Counted from the stretch's first letter, positions 25,462 to 34,128 are shown. The stretch: 46,287 nt of DNA from Candidatus Nomurabacteria bacterium (GCA_943350875.1 CALRAL010000002.1:132221-178507); one strand, 5' to 3'. The notes: generated from the sequence alone by a model not told the origin. Numbers and translations: made by a program.

Positions 25462-26715
25462 ATGAGACAATCTAAACTTTTTACAAAAACAAAAAAAGAG
25501 AGCCCAGAGGGTGAAGTGTCTAAAAATGCAGAACTCCTTATTCGAGGGGGTTTTGTGCACAAGGAGATGTCCGGTGTGTATAGTTATCTACCTCTTGGTT
25601 TGCGAGTGATTAAAAAAATTGAAAATATAATCAGAGAAGAAATGAATGGGGTGGGTGGGCAGGAGATCTTGATGTCTGCTTTCCAACCCAAAGAGAATTG
25701 GGAAAAAACTGGCCGATGGGAAAGTATGGATGACTTGTATAAGGTTCCAGATTCTTCGGGTAAAGAAGTAGCGCTAGGTCCTACGCATGAAGAGATAGTG
25801 GTGCCAATTTTAAAAAATTATATTTCTTCATATAAAGACTTTCCCATAGCTATCTATCAGATTCAAAATAAATTCAGAATGGAATTACGAGCAAAATCTG
25901 GACTTTTACGAGGTCGCGAATTTATCATGAAAGATATGTATTCTTTTCACACTAATAAAGAAGATTTTGAAAATTTTTATGAAAAGATGAAAGGAGTTTA
26001 CAAAAGTATTTTTAAAAGAATAGGTATTGGACATTTAACTTACATGACTTTTGCTTCCGGTGGGACTTTTTCGAAATATTCTCATGAATTTCAGACTATC
26101 ACTCCTGTCGGTGAAGATACTATCTATGTAGATGAGGGTAGCAGTGTGGCTGTTAATAAAGAGGTTTTTAATGATGAAATTTTGGACCAACTTGGTCTAG
26201 ATAAGGCTAAAATGGTTGAACATAGAGCTATTGAAGTCGGTAATATCTTTGATTTAAAGACTAAGTATTCAGTCCCTTTTGATTTATCCTATACTGACGA
26301 AAAAGGGGAGAAAAACACTGTTTTGATGGGTTGTTATGGTATCGGCTTGGGGAGGCTTATGGGTACAGTGGTAGAGGTGCTTTCGGATGACAAAGGTATT
26401 ATCTGGCCTGCGTCCATTGCTCCATTTTCAATACATTTGCTTTCACTCGGTGAGGATGAAGCGGTTTTGAAAGAAGCTGATAAAGTGTATGATGCTTTGA
26501 TAAAAAATAATGTGGAAGTTCTATTTGATGATAGAAGTGGATTTTCTGCCGGGGAGAAATTTGCTGATTCTGATTTGCTTGGTATTCCACTGCGTGTTGT
26601 AGTATCTGCGAGAAGTATTAAAGAAGGCGGAATAGAATTGAAAAAGCGCACGGAAGAAAAAGGGAAAATTGTTTCTTTAAATGAATTATTATCTTTGCTA
26701 GCACCTAAAAGCTAG
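25462..26715 (+). CDS. proS: prolyl-tRNA synthetase, short form lacking the editing insertion
   Basis: Charges tRNA-Pro with proline. The 417 aa hold a class II core: motif 1 region (LPLGLRVIKKIENIIREEM), motif 2 FRMELRAKSGLLRGREFIMKD, motif 3 GCYGIGLGRLMG and the C-terminal anticodon-binding domain (VEVLFDDRSGFSAGEKF). Bacterial-type ProRS normally carries an INS editing domain of about 180 residues between motifs 2 and 3. Here that span is only about 100 residues, so Ala-tRNA-Pro editing in cis should be absent, as in short alpha-proteobacterial forms. It heads a likely proS-mreB-mreC-tgt transcript with a leaderless start. Confidence 0.94.
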   Translation: MRQSKLFTKTKKESPEGEVSKNAELLIRGGFVHKEMSGVYSYLPLGLRVIKKIENIIREEMNGVGGQEILMSAFQPKENWEKTGRWESMDDLYKVPDSSGKEVALGPTHEEIVVPILKNYISSYKDFPIAIYQIQNKFRMELRAKSGLLRGREFIMKDMYSFHTNKEDFENFYEKMKGVYKSIFKRIGIGHLTYMTFASGGTFSKYSHEFQTITPVGEDTIYVDEGSSVAVNKEVFNDEILDQLGLDKAKMVEHRAIEVGNIFDLKTKYSVPFDLSYTDEKGEKNTVLMGCYGIGLGRLMGTVVEVLSDDKGIIWPASIAPFSIHLLSLGEDEAVLKEADKVYDALIKNNVEVLFDDRSGFSAGEKFADSDLLGIPLRVVVSARSIKEGGIELKKRTEEKGKIVSLNELLSLLAPKS

Positions 26716-26735
26716 TATCTAGAACCTAACCTGAA

Positions 26736-27782
26736 ATGTTCGACAAATTCTACAAATTAATTTCAAATGACATTGGTATAGACCTTGGCACTTCTAATAC
26801 TTTAGTGTATTTGAAAGGGCACGGCATAGTCATTAATGAACCATCAGTCGTAGCTGTGAATATGAAGACAAATCAGATATTGGCTGTCGGTACCAAAGCC
26901 AAAGAAATGTTGGGCAGGACTCCAGGACATATCAAAGCAGTACGCCCCTTGGTAGACGGTGTTATATCTGATTTTGAAGTGACTGAAGAAATGCTTTCAT
27001 ATCTCATAAATAAAGCAGACAAGATGTTTAAGAAATGGGCGCGTCCGAGAGTACTCGTAGGGGTGCCTTCTGGTATTACGAATGTAGAGATTCGAGCTGT
27101 ATATGATGCAGCTCGTTCGGCTGGAGCGAGAGAAGTATTTCTCATCGAGGAACCAATGTCCGCGGCTATTGGTATCCGCTTACCAATCAAGGAGCCTGTG
27201 GGTTCGATGATTGTAGATATAGGAGGAGGCACTACAGATGTAGCAGTCATATCGCTCGGTGGTATTGTGAAATCAAAGAATTTAAAAATAGCAGGGGATA
27301 AATTAAATAACGACATTATCACTTATATGCGTGACGAGTTCAAGCTCTTGATAGGTGAGAGTACGGCTGAAAAAGTTAAAATATCCATCGGTTCTGTGAT
27401 TCCTGGTGGCTATATGGAGGAGGAAGTTCGTGGAAGGGATCTCCTAACAGGGCTACCTCGGGAAGTGGTAGTGAACGATGCAGACATTCGAGAAGCTATC
27501 TCTGGGTCTATTAAATGGTTGGTAGATGGGATAAAAGATGTGCTTGAAACTACTCCTCCGGAAATATTATCTGACATTATGTATCGAGGGATTTATCTTT
27601 CTGGTGGTGGGGCTTTGCTCTCAGGGCTAGATAAACTTTTACAAAACATTTTAAAGATACCAGTCTATGTTGTGGATGATCCTCTATCGGCTGTGGCTCG
27701 CGGTACAGGAGTGGTATTTGAAGATATTTTATCTTTTAATGAAGTTTTGATAAAAAATCAAGATGACTTACCTCCTAGATAA
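26736..27782 (+). CDS. mreB: rod shape-determining protein MreB
   Basis: An actin-like ATPase filament that guides cell-wall synthesis on the inner face of the membrane. The 348 aa have phosphate-1 motif IGIDLGTSNTLVYLKG, phosphate-2 VDIGGGTTDVAVISLGG and the adenosine motif LSGGGALLSGLDKLL. The N-terminal MFDKFYKLISND can form an amphipathic membrane helix. The 3' end overlaps mreC by 20 bp. No mreD or rodA follows; tgt comes next. Together with the DD-carboxypeptidase at 1259 it implies a peptidoglycan-bearing, probably elongated cell. Confidence 0.97.
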   Translation: MFDKFYKLISNDIGIDLGTSNTLVYLKGHGIVINEPSVVAVNMKTNQILAVGTKAKEMLGRTPGHIKAVRPLVDGVISDFEVTEEMLSYLINKADKMFKKWARPRVLVGVPSGITNVEIRAVYDAARSAGAREVFLIEEPMSAAIGIRLPIKEPVGSMIVDIGGGTTDVAVISLGGIVKSKNLKIAGDKLNNDIITYMRDEFKLLIGESTAEKVKISIGSVIPGGYMEEEVRGRDLLTGLPREVVVNDADIREAISGSIKWLVDGIKDVLETTPPEILSDIMYRGIYLSGGGALLSGLDKLLQNILKIPVYVVDDPLSAVARGTGVVFEDILSFNEVLIKNQDDLPPR

Positions 27783-28572
27783 AAAAGAAAAAAGGAAATC
27801 TATTTTCAATATTAGTATTTATGTTTTGGTTTTTTTAATTCTGATTTATTTTAGATCTAGTATTTTTAATTCTTTTTCTTATTTGAGCTCTGTGATTTTT
27901 AAACCAGTTTTAGTTTTTGGAAATAATATCAGTGATGAGTTAGCAGTATTTGGTTCATATTTAAAGTCTAAAAAATCTTTACTTTTAGAAAATGAAAATC
28001 TAAAGTCACAACTTCTAGAAAACAATGCTCAACTATCAAATTACAATTCTATTTTGGATGAAAATACAAAAATAAAAGAAATTTTAGGTAGGAAAAATGA
28101 AAAGATGAATTTGATTTTGTCTGCTATTTTAGCCAAGCCGAATCATTCTATTTACGATACTCTTTTGATCGATGTAGGGGCAAATAAAGACATAAAAACA
28201 GGGGATAGAGTCTTTGCCTTGGGTGATGTGCCTATTGGATATGTGGGGGAAGTTTATCCAAGTTCTTTAAAGGTAATTTTGTTTTCAAATCCGGGCGAAA
28301 AGATAGAAGGGATTATTTCGCAAAGTTTTACTGCTCTAGGTAAGGATGTTTCTGTAGAGTTAACAGGTCGAGGAGGGGGGAATTTTGAGATGATTTTGCC
28401 TCAAGGTTTTACTTTAGAAAAAGGTACAGATGTGGTTCTGCCTGGAATAAAGCCGTATGTCTTGGGTCAATTTAAAACTATTATTTCTGACCCTCGTGAT
28501 TCTTTCATCAAAGCCCTCTTTGTGAGTCCTGTAAACGTTCAAGAATTAAAGTTTGTGGAGGTGGAGAAATGA
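27763..28572 (+). CDS. mreC: rod shape-determining protein MreC
   Basis: A single-pass scaffold linking MreB to the periplasmic wall-synthesis machinery. The 269 aa have a cytoplasmic basic stretch, a transmembrane helix (about 15-32), a coiled coil (SLLLENENLKSQLLENNAQL) and the beta-rich MreC domain with LIDVGANKDIKTGDRVF, GYVGEVYPSSLKVILFS and a C-terminal VQELKFVEVEK. The start overlaps the mreB end in another frame, giving translational coupling. Confidence 0.93.
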   Translation: MTYLLDKKEKRKSIFNISIYVLVFLILIYFRSSIFNSFSYLSSVIFKPVLVFGNNISDELAVFGSYLKSKKSLLLENENLKSQLLENNAQLSNYNSILDENTKIKEILGRKNEKMNLILSAILAKPNHSIYDTLLIDVGANKDIKTGDRVFALGDVPIGYVGEVYPSSLKVILFSNPGEKIEGIISQSFTALGKDVSVELTGRGGGNFEMILPQGFTLEKGTDVVLPGIKPYVLGQFKTIISDPRDSFIKALFVSPVNVQELKFVEVEK

Positions 28573-28610
28573 CGAGATACTGAGCGAAGCGAACGTATTG
28601 AAAAATAATA

Positions 28611-29966
28611 ATGCATTTTAAAATTGAGAAAAAATTAAAGGGTAGTTTGGGGAGGGTGGGAACATTAGAAACTCCACATGGGGTGATACATACTCCAGCC
28701 TTTGTGCCTGTGGGGACCAAGGCAAGTATTAAATCTCTCACTCCTGAACAAGTGGAAGGCCTCGGTGCAAAGGTAATACTCGGCAATACTTATCATCTAT
28801 ATTTACAGCCTGGAGATGAGACAGTAGCTAAAGGCGGAGGTATAGGAAAGTTTATGAATTGGAATGGTCCCACGATGACGGATTCTGGAGGATTTCAAGT
28901 TTTCTCACTTGGAGTTGCCTATGGCAAAGAACTTTCAAAAATCACAAAAATAACAGATCCGTTATTTATAATTCCAGAGCGCTTTGATGACAGTGATGCG
29001 CCAAGGCTAGCAAAGATAGGACAGGATGGGGTTTCTTTCAAATCACATTTAGATGGTTCAATACATTACATCACTCCAGAGAAATCAATACAGATTCAGC
29101 ACAATTTAGGTGCAGATATTATTTTTGCCTTTGATGAATGTACTAGTCCTGCGGAGGATGTGCAGTATCAAGAAGATGCGCTGGAGAGGACTCATAATTG
29201 GGCGAAGAGGAGTTTGGAAGAACATTTAAAGCTTACCTCATTAAAATTTTCTGCCCCTGCGCCCTTCGCCGATCCCGGCAAGGTCGCCGTGGGACCCTCG
29301 GGGACAAAAAATTCTAATGAGGTTCACTTTTCTCCCGCTCTCTTTGGCATCGTGCAAGGAGGTAGAGACGAAAGTTTGAGGAAAAAATCAGCAAAATTCA
29401 TTAGTAGTCTTGATTTTGATGGATTTGGTATTGGAGGTTCGTTTACTAAAGAAGACATGTCTTCAGCTGTAAAATGGGTGAATGAAATATTGCCGGAAGA
29501 AAAGCCAAGACATTTGCTCGGCATCGGTGAGCCAGAAGACCTTTTTATGGGTATAGAAAATGGCGTGGATTTATTTGATTGTGTACTCCCGACTCGTCTT
29601 GGTAGGAATGGTACGATATACACAAAGAATGGAAAAATAAGCATTAGTAATACAAAATTCCGTGAAGATTTTAGCCCCATTGAAGAAGACTGCGAATGTT
29701 ATACATGTGGCGGGAAAAGGTCTTTCCTTGAGGAGGAGCAGAGCGACGGGAAAGGAGAGACCTTGAGGAGCCAAAGAGGTTATACCAAAGCTTATGTTGC
29801 GCACCTTTTCCATGGCAAAGAAATGCTTGCAGGTACTTTGGCTTCGATTCATAATCTCTATTTTATTATGAACCTAGTGAAAAAAATTCGTCAATCAATT
29901 TTAGATGACAATTTCTTTGAATTCAAAGAGGAGTTCCTAAAAGGGTATTTAAGTCAAATTGCCTAG
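28611..29966 (+). CDS. tgt: queuine/preQ1 tRNA-ribosyltransferase with two in-frame insertions
   Basis: Swaps G34 of GUN-anticodon tRNAs for preQ1. The 451 aa (family about 375) contain the TIM-barrel motifs TPAFVPVGTKASIKSLTP, TDSGGFQVFSLG (catalytic Asp), DECTSPAEDV, GIVQGG, GIGGSF, LLGIGEPED and FDCVLPTRLGRNG (nucleophile Asp). The zinc site starts CECYTC. Two insertions explain the extra length. One of about 28 residues lies before LFGIVQGG; one of about 22 residues lies between the third zinc Cys and YTKAYVAHLF. Both are GC-rich and hairpin-forming and keep the frame. The fourth zinc ligand (His in ASIHN) is present. No queuosine biosynthesis genes are nearby. Confidence 0.95.
   Translation: MHFKIEKKLKGSLGRVGTLETPHGVIHTPAFVPVGTKASIKSLTPEQVEGLGAKVILGNTYHLYLQPGDETVAKGGGIGKFMNWNGPTMTDSGGFQVFSLGVAYGKELSKITKITDPLFIIPERFDDSDAPRLAKIGQDGVSFKSHLDGSIHYITPEKSIQIQHNLGADIIFAFDECTSPAEDVQYQEDALERTHNWAKRSLEEHLKLTSLKFSAPAPFADPGKVAVGPSGTKNSNEVHFSPALFGIVQGGRDESLRKKSAKFISSLDFDGFGIGGSFTKEDMSSAVKWVNEILPEEKPRHLLGIGEPEDLFMGIENGVDLFDCVLPTRLGRNGTIYTKNGKISISNTKFREDFSPIEEDCECYTCGGKRSFLEEEQSDGKGETLRSQRGYTKAYVAHLFHGKEMLAGTLASIHNLYFIMNLVKKIRQSILDDNFFEFKEEFLKGYLSQIA
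29235..29323. repeat. palindromic element inserted in frame in tgt (first)
   Basis: Terminal arms ACCTCATTAAAATTTT (29235-29250) and AAAATTCTAATGAGGT (29308-29323) are inverted repeats with one mismatch. They enclose a GC-rich core. The element encodes the residues between EHLKL and ALFGIVQGG that Tgt proteins normally lack. Confidence 0.6.
29722..29785. repeat. GC-rich segment inserted in frame in tgt zinc site (second)
   Basis: It encodes about 22 residues (FLEEEQSDGKGETLRS and neighbours) between CECYTC and YTKAYV. The segment contains two copies of CCTTGAGGAG at its ends (29727 and 29761 regions), which suggests a small insertion with terminal direct repeats. Confidence 0.5.
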
Positions 29967-29983
29967 GTGGCCTATGTGTGGTA

Positions 29984-30011
29984 TTGCATTTTTTTGACAG
30001 ATTGCTATAAT
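29984..30011 (+). promoter_or_regulatory. promoter of the decarboxylase gene
   Basis: -35 TTGCAT (29984-29989), 16-bp spacer, extended -10 TGCTATAAT (hexamer 30006-30011). ATG 30024 lies 12 nt downstream, so the leader would be about 5 nt. Confidence 0.6.
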
Positions 30012-30023
30012 AGTTTTACTTTA

Positions 30024-31430
30024 ATGGACAAAAATAAAATTAAGAAACAGACGAAAAATTGGAAGAAATTCTGGAAACTTGGCGAGGATGAATTTAATAC
30101 TCAGTATTTTGACATCAATGCCAACGGTGAACTAGTGGTAAAAGAAGGATACTACCAGTACAACATAATGGACATAGTTAAAAAATATGGTACTACGACC
30201 GAAGTATTTTTTCCATTTATTTTAGAGAACAGAGTGCGAGATTTGATAGAACTTTTTAATGCTTACATTAAGATTTTAAATTACAAGGGTAGATTCTATT
30301 ACCATTATGTGATGAAATCTAATCAACATAGAGAATTTGTCTTACCAGCTATTGCGGAGGGGGCGCACATAGAAGTGTCTTCTGCTAATGAACTTTTTTT
30401 AGTAAAGAGAATGTTGGAGCAAGAGAAATTTAATCACAAAATAAGGGTGACTTGCAACGGACCAAAAACTGACCAATATATCAATTTGATCGAAGAACTT
30501 CGTGAAAAAGGCCTCATCATCATACCAATCATAGAAAACCGTGGAGAGTTGGAAAGATTAAAGAAATTCAAAGGAGAAGTGGGCGTACGTGTGAATTTGG
30601 ATTTAAAAGTGGATGCACATTGGGATAAGAAATATAATCATTTTGGTTTTGATGAAGAGGAATTAGTAAAAATTGGGAAGATAAGAAACCTTTCAATGCT
30701 ACACTATCATATCTCCACTCAGAATGAGAAGATTGAAGGTTTTGTGAAGCCACTCAAACGCGCTATAGAACTTTATGCTAAATTAAAAGAACAAAATCCT
30801 GCTTTGGACACTGTGAACTTTGGTGGTGGTATGGCTGTACCTTATGAAAAAAAGAAGAAAATGATTTCGGTCAAAAGTTTAGTCAACCAGATGATTAAAG
30901 TTGCCAAAAAAGAGAGTGATAAATTAGGAGTGAAGCATCCGAACTTGGTTTGTGAATGGGGGAGTTATTTTACAGCTCCATCACAAATTAGCCTCTTTAA
31001 GGTTTTAGAAGAAAAGGCTATTGGCAACAAGACTGATACTAAGTGGTATTTTATTGATGGGTCTTTCATTACAAACTTGACTGACACTTGGTCTGTTGTT
31101 CGTCATAAATGGCATTTTGCGGCAGCGAACCATTTGAATACTCGCAGATTACAAAAAGTCTGGCTTGCTGGTTCTACGTGTGATGCTGATGACAGATATA
31201 CAGCATCTGGGAACTATGTACTTTTGCCAAAAATTACTGAAGATAGTCCAGATTTGTACCTGGTAGTTTTTGATACTGGATCTTATCAATATACTTTAGG
31301 CAATAATCATTGTTTGCTTTCAAAACCAGCTCTCGTAGTATGTCAAAATGGGGAAGTGAAACTTTCACGCAAAAGGCAAACACCAGAAGAATTAGGAAAA
31401 ATATTTGGTTGGAATGGTGAACATAAATAG
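30024..31430 (+). CDS. fold-type III PLP-dependent decarboxylase, SpeA/LysA-like
   Basis: A pyridoxal-phosphate alanine-racemase-fold enzyme, most like biosynthetic arginine decarboxylase or a related diamine-pathway decarboxylase. Motifs: the PLP-lysine region YYHYVMKSNQHREFV (SpeA reads YPIKVNQQRE), HYHISTQNEKIEGF, the phosphate-binding VNFGGGMAVPY and C-terminal LAGSTCDADDRYTASG, matching the GPTCDSxD motif that supplies the second-subunit Cys. The track start at 29967 overlaps the promoter; ATG 30024 (MDKNKIKKQTKNWKKFW) is preferred, giving 468 aa. This is shorter than SpeA (about 650 aa), with the C-terminal helical extension missing. Substrate is undetermined. The DUF192 gene follows after 3 bp. 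Confidence 0.8.
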   Translation: MDKNKIKKQTKNWKKFWKLGEDEFNTQYFDINANGELVVKEGYYQYNIMDIVKKYGTTTEVFFPFILENRVRDLIELFNAYIKILNYKGRFYYHYVMKSNQHREFVLPAIAEGAHIEVSSANELFLVKRMLEQEKFNHKIRVTCNGPKTDQYINLIEELREKGLIIIPIIENRGELERLKKFKGEVGVRVNLDLKVDAHWDKKYNHFGFDEEELVKIGKIRNLSMLHYHISTQNEKIEGFVKPLKRAIELYAKLKEQNPALDTVNFGGGMAVPYEKKKKMISVKSLVNQMIKVAKKESDKLGVKHPNLVCEWGSYFTAPSQISLFKVLEEKAIGNKTDTKWYFIDGSFITNLTDTWSVVRHKWHFAAANHLNTRRLQKVWLAGSTCDADDRYTASGNYVLLPKITEDSPDLYLVVFDTGSYQYTLGNNHCLLSKPALVVCQNGEVKLSRKRQTPEELGKIFGWNGEHK

Positions 31431-31433
31431 TTT

Positions 31434-31859
31434 ATGTCTAAAAAGAAGATAATATTTTTAATTATAGTTGTTGTCGGAGCATTTTTTTTGCTCTCTAGTA
31501 ATAATTTGCGTTATGTGAAAATAAATGGAGTCACTTTAAAAGTCAGTCTAGCTTTGACTGAGCGGGCACAAGAAAGAGGTCTTTCGGGGAGGGAGAGTTT
31601 AGAAGAAAATGAAGGGATGCTTTTTGTATTTTCACAACCAATTGCTAGGAACTTTTTCTGGATGAAAGAGATGAATTTCCCATTAGATATGATCTGGTTT
31701 GGAGCAGATAAAAAAGTAGTTTACATCAAGAAAAATGCCACTCCAGAATCATATCCAGAATCTTTTGGCCCCAATGAAGAGACGAAATATGTTCTGGAAG
31801 TAATTTCAGGCTTTTCTGATAAATATAATCTTAAAGAAGGAGATCTTTTAGAATTCTAA
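31434..31859 (+). CDS. exported DUF192 protein
   Basis: 141 aa with an N-terminal signal anchor (KIIFLIIVVVGAFFLLSS) followed by a DUF192 domain: LTERAQERGLSGRESLEENE, GMLFVFSQPIARNFFWMKEM, PLDMIWFGADKKVVYI and YVLEVISGFSDKYNLKEGD. DUF192 proteins are small beta-barrel secreted proteins with no settled function. It is co-transcribed with the decarboxylase and overlaps the convergent FN3-like gene by 12 bp. Confidence 0.9.
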   Translation: MSKKKIIFLIIVVVGAFFLLSSNNLRYVKINGVTLKVSLALTERAQERGLSGRESLEENEGMLFVFSQPIARNFFWMKEMNFPLDMIWFGADKKVVYIKKNATPESYPESFGPNEETKYVLEVISGFSDKYNLKEGDLLEF

Positions 31860-33338
31860 ATTAGAAGGTGTATCGTTTTTATTACTTTTGAAATGAGTGT
31901 GTACTTTTTTGCTAGTTAGTATCAAATGTAAGATAAGGAGGACTAATATTGCACCACCGATGAGCGTATTCGGCATGAAGCTTGAGCCCAAGATAGCATT
32001 TGCAGCTAATTGTAGAGTAGAAGGCTCGCTCGAGGTCGGTGCTTTTTCCTCCAGATTTTCTGGGATGACTATATCAGATTTTATCTGAATTGGTAAATCA
32101 AGTATTGTTTCTTTTTCTTTTACCAACCCAACTTTCTTTGTGGTGAATGATAATATTTTCCCTTTGACAGTGATGTGACCATTGTTAGTGACTGCGCGAA
32201 AATAATAAGTGGTGTTTTCTTTTAGGTTTGTCAGATTTTTAGAAAAGATAGAAGCTGTATTGTTTGCTTCCTTGCTTCCACGATCTGACCCTGTGAAAGT
32301 TTTTAAATCATTTATAGTACCATATTCAAACCAGACAGAAGTTGGTTGTCCTCTTCCATTTATAAAACCGTTTAGTACAGCATATTTACTATTTATATTT
32401 GTTGCATTTGAGGTGACGATTAATGGAGTAGGGTACTGTACTCCAGCATTATTCGTATTATTTGGGATAATCCTTCCACCTCCACCAGAATAACCTCCCC
32501 CACCGCCAGAACCGCTCCCTCCTCCAGAGCCACCACCACCTCCACCTCCGCCCCCTCCTCCACCACCGCTTATCACAGCCAGTGTTTGGAATTTCGCTTC
32601 TTTTGTGATACTTCCAGTTTTATTTCTAGCAGTAATTGAGTGGATATAGACAGTTCTTGGTTTTAATTTATCCACGCTAAAAGACACAGTGACAGGAGTA
32701 GTCCCATTACCGATGTTTTTAGTTTCAAAAAGTTCACCTATTATTTTATCGAAAATAACTGCCGTATCTAAACCATTTGGATTCACAGAGACATTTATCG
32801 TCGCATCTGTTGTGTGTACTACATATGTTATAGATACTATATCTGGGACAGGCAAGGGCTTGGTAGTAAATGTTATAGATTTACCATCTTCCCCGTTTAT
32901 ATTTTGAGCTTTTATAATTAGAGTATAAGTCGTATCTGGGGTCAGATTTTTCATTTCATATTTAACTTTCACAGGGTTTACATCAGCTCCTATGTCTTGA
33001 TTTGGGAAGGGCCCCAGATCTAAAGGCATCCTAAAACTCACGTTTGTTTTCTCACCGTTTGGGTTGACGGAAGCTTCCAAAGTTGCTTCGCGCATATCTG
33101 GAGTCACTACAGCAGAGACAATAGTTGGAGCTAGTTTTGGTTTTGTTTCAATATTAGAGTAATAAGTTCCTCCACCTCCACCACTTGTGGCTGGTGCAGG
33201 CGCATGCTCAGCACTTCCGCCCGGTGTTACTACGGGGGTAGGAGCAGCTTCCGCGCTACTACTAGCCATTGCTTGGGCAAAATTATCTGGAACAATAAGA
33301 ATAATAAATAAAGTTGTAACTAATATTATTTTTTTCAT
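31848..33338 (-). CDS. surface protein with fibronectin-III-like repeats, Gly-rich linker and C-terminal anchor
   Basis: 496 aa. A signal peptide (LVTTLFIILIVPDNFAQA) precedes three FN3-like repeats, recognisable by TTYTLIIKAQN, TVYIHSITARN and TTYYFRAVTNN. A linker of almost pure glycine lies at about 255-290. The C-terminus has NAILGSSFMPNTLIGGAI, a transmembrane helix and a basic tail. The same C-terminal block is found in the next gene, so it is a shared anchor module. The gene overlaps its upstream partner by 4 bp and its convergent neighbour by 12 bp. It probably serves in adhesion or as envelope stalk (inference). Confidence 0.75.
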   Translation of the reverse strand: MKKIILVTTLFIILIVPDNFAQAMASSSAEAAPTPVVTPGGSAEHAPAPATSGGGGGTYYSNIETKPKLAPTIVSAVVTPDMREATLEASVNPNGEKTNVSFRMPLDLGPFPNQDIGADVNPVKVKYEMKNLTPDTTYTLIIKAQNINGEDGKSITFTTKPLPVPDIVSITYVVHTTDATINVSVNPNGLDTAVIFDKIIGELFETKNIGNGTTPVTVSFSVDKLKPRTVYIHSITARNKTGSITKEAKFQTLAVISGGGGGGGGGGGGGSGGGSGSGGGGGYSGGGGRIIPNNTNNAGVQYPTPLIVTSNATNINSKYAVLNGFINGRGQPTSVWFEYGTINDLKTFTGSDRGSKEANNTASIFSKNLTNLKENTTYYFRAVTNNGHITVKGKILSFTTKKVGLVKEKETILDLPIQIKSDIVIPENLEEKAPTSSEPSTLQLAANAILGSSFMPNTLIGGAILVLLILHLILTSKKVHTHFKSNKNDTPSNLEF

Positions 33339-34033
33339 ATATTTTTTAATTTTCTGAATGTTAATACGATAAATAAAATTATTAAGATTAATATAGACCA
33401 GCCTATAAGGGTATTGGGCAGAAAGTCATTACCAAAAATAGCGTTTGCGCCTAGCTGTGTTCCATCTATTATTTTAGCTTGGTTTACTTTTTTATCTTCA
33501 GTTGGAGAGGTGCTAGAGCTTTCTTTTTTAATCGTTTTTGGAATCGTTGTATTTGGAGTTATTTTATCATTTAACTTTGGTAGTTCTCCATCAATATGTA
33601 CGATCATTACGTCATCAGTATTATTTAGAGTCGGATTTGTAGGTATAAATGCTTGCGCTAATGTTGTGGCAGATATGACATTACTCCTGACAGTATTTTC
33701 TCCGTTGTCTGAGACTGCTCGAAAATAATAAGTAGTGTTTGGATTTAAATTACTGACAGTTTGGAAAACATAGGATGCGTAATTTGCTCCATTTACTAAT
33801 GTATGTGGAGTTTCGTTGTAATTTATAAAATAATTAGAATTACTGTATTCAAACCAAGCTGTTGCACTTCTACCGTTTGGGTTTATTGAAGCATTTAAGC
33901 TTATTCCACTTACAATAGGGGTGGCAGACACGGAAATAATGCTCGGGAATGATGCCTGCGCTATATTACCACCCACAAAGAAGGTGCATAAAAAAGCCAT
34001 GGTTAATATTGAATTTTTTACCTTTTTAGTCAT
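33335..34033 (-). CDS. surface protein with one FN3-like domain and the same C-terminal anchor
   Basis: 232 aa. Signal peptide (ILTMAFLCTFFVGGNIAQA), one FN3-like domain (ASINPNGRSATAWFEYS, TTYYFRAVSDNGENTVRS), a Ser/Thr/Lys linker, then QLGANAIFGNDFLPNTLIG, a transmembrane helix and basic tail RKLKNI. QLxANAIxGxxFxPNTLIG is shared with the downstream protein. LPNT before a hydrophobic helix and basic tail recalls a sortase signal, but the residue after T is Leu, not Gly. A TGCTATACT extended -10 lies 8 nt before ATG. Confidence 0.75.
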   Translation of the reverse strand: MTKKVKNSILTMAFLCTFFVGGNIAQASFPSIISVSATPIVSGISLNASINPNGRSATAWFEYSNSNYFINYNETPHTLVNGANYASYVFQTVSNLNPNTTYYFRAVSDNGENTVRSNVISATTLAQAFIPTNPTLNNTDDVMIVHIDGELPKLNDKITPNTTIPKTIKKESSSTSPTEDKKVNQAKIIDGTQLGANAIFGNDFLPNTLIGWSILILIILFIVLTFRKLKNI

Positions 34034-34070
34034 ATATTACAAGTATAGCATAATAGAGTCTAAAAGTCAA

Positions 34071-34122
34071 CCCCGTCGCTCGCGAGCCCCGTCATTCGCG
34101 AATGACAGGGCGAGCGACGGGG
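34071..34122. repeat. two-tier GC hairpin between FN3 gene and rnpB
   Basis: Outer arms CCCCGTCGCTCG/CGAGCGACGGGG and inner arms GTCATTCG/CGAATGAC. It lies between two divergent promoters. It shares its core with the hairpins at 5991 and 18955. Confidence 0.6.
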
Positions 34123-34128
34123 CTAAGT

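Noticed and set aside
29967-30023. Upstream start of the SpeA-like gene
   Set aside because: It would lie across the promoter (TTGCAT/TATAAT) and adds residues unlike the family.
32520-32580. Glycine-codon tract in the FN3 gene as a tandem DNA repeat or CRISPR
   Set aside because: Irregular Gly/Ser codons in a protein linker, with no repeat-spacer periodicity. No CRISPR array was seen anywhere in the window.
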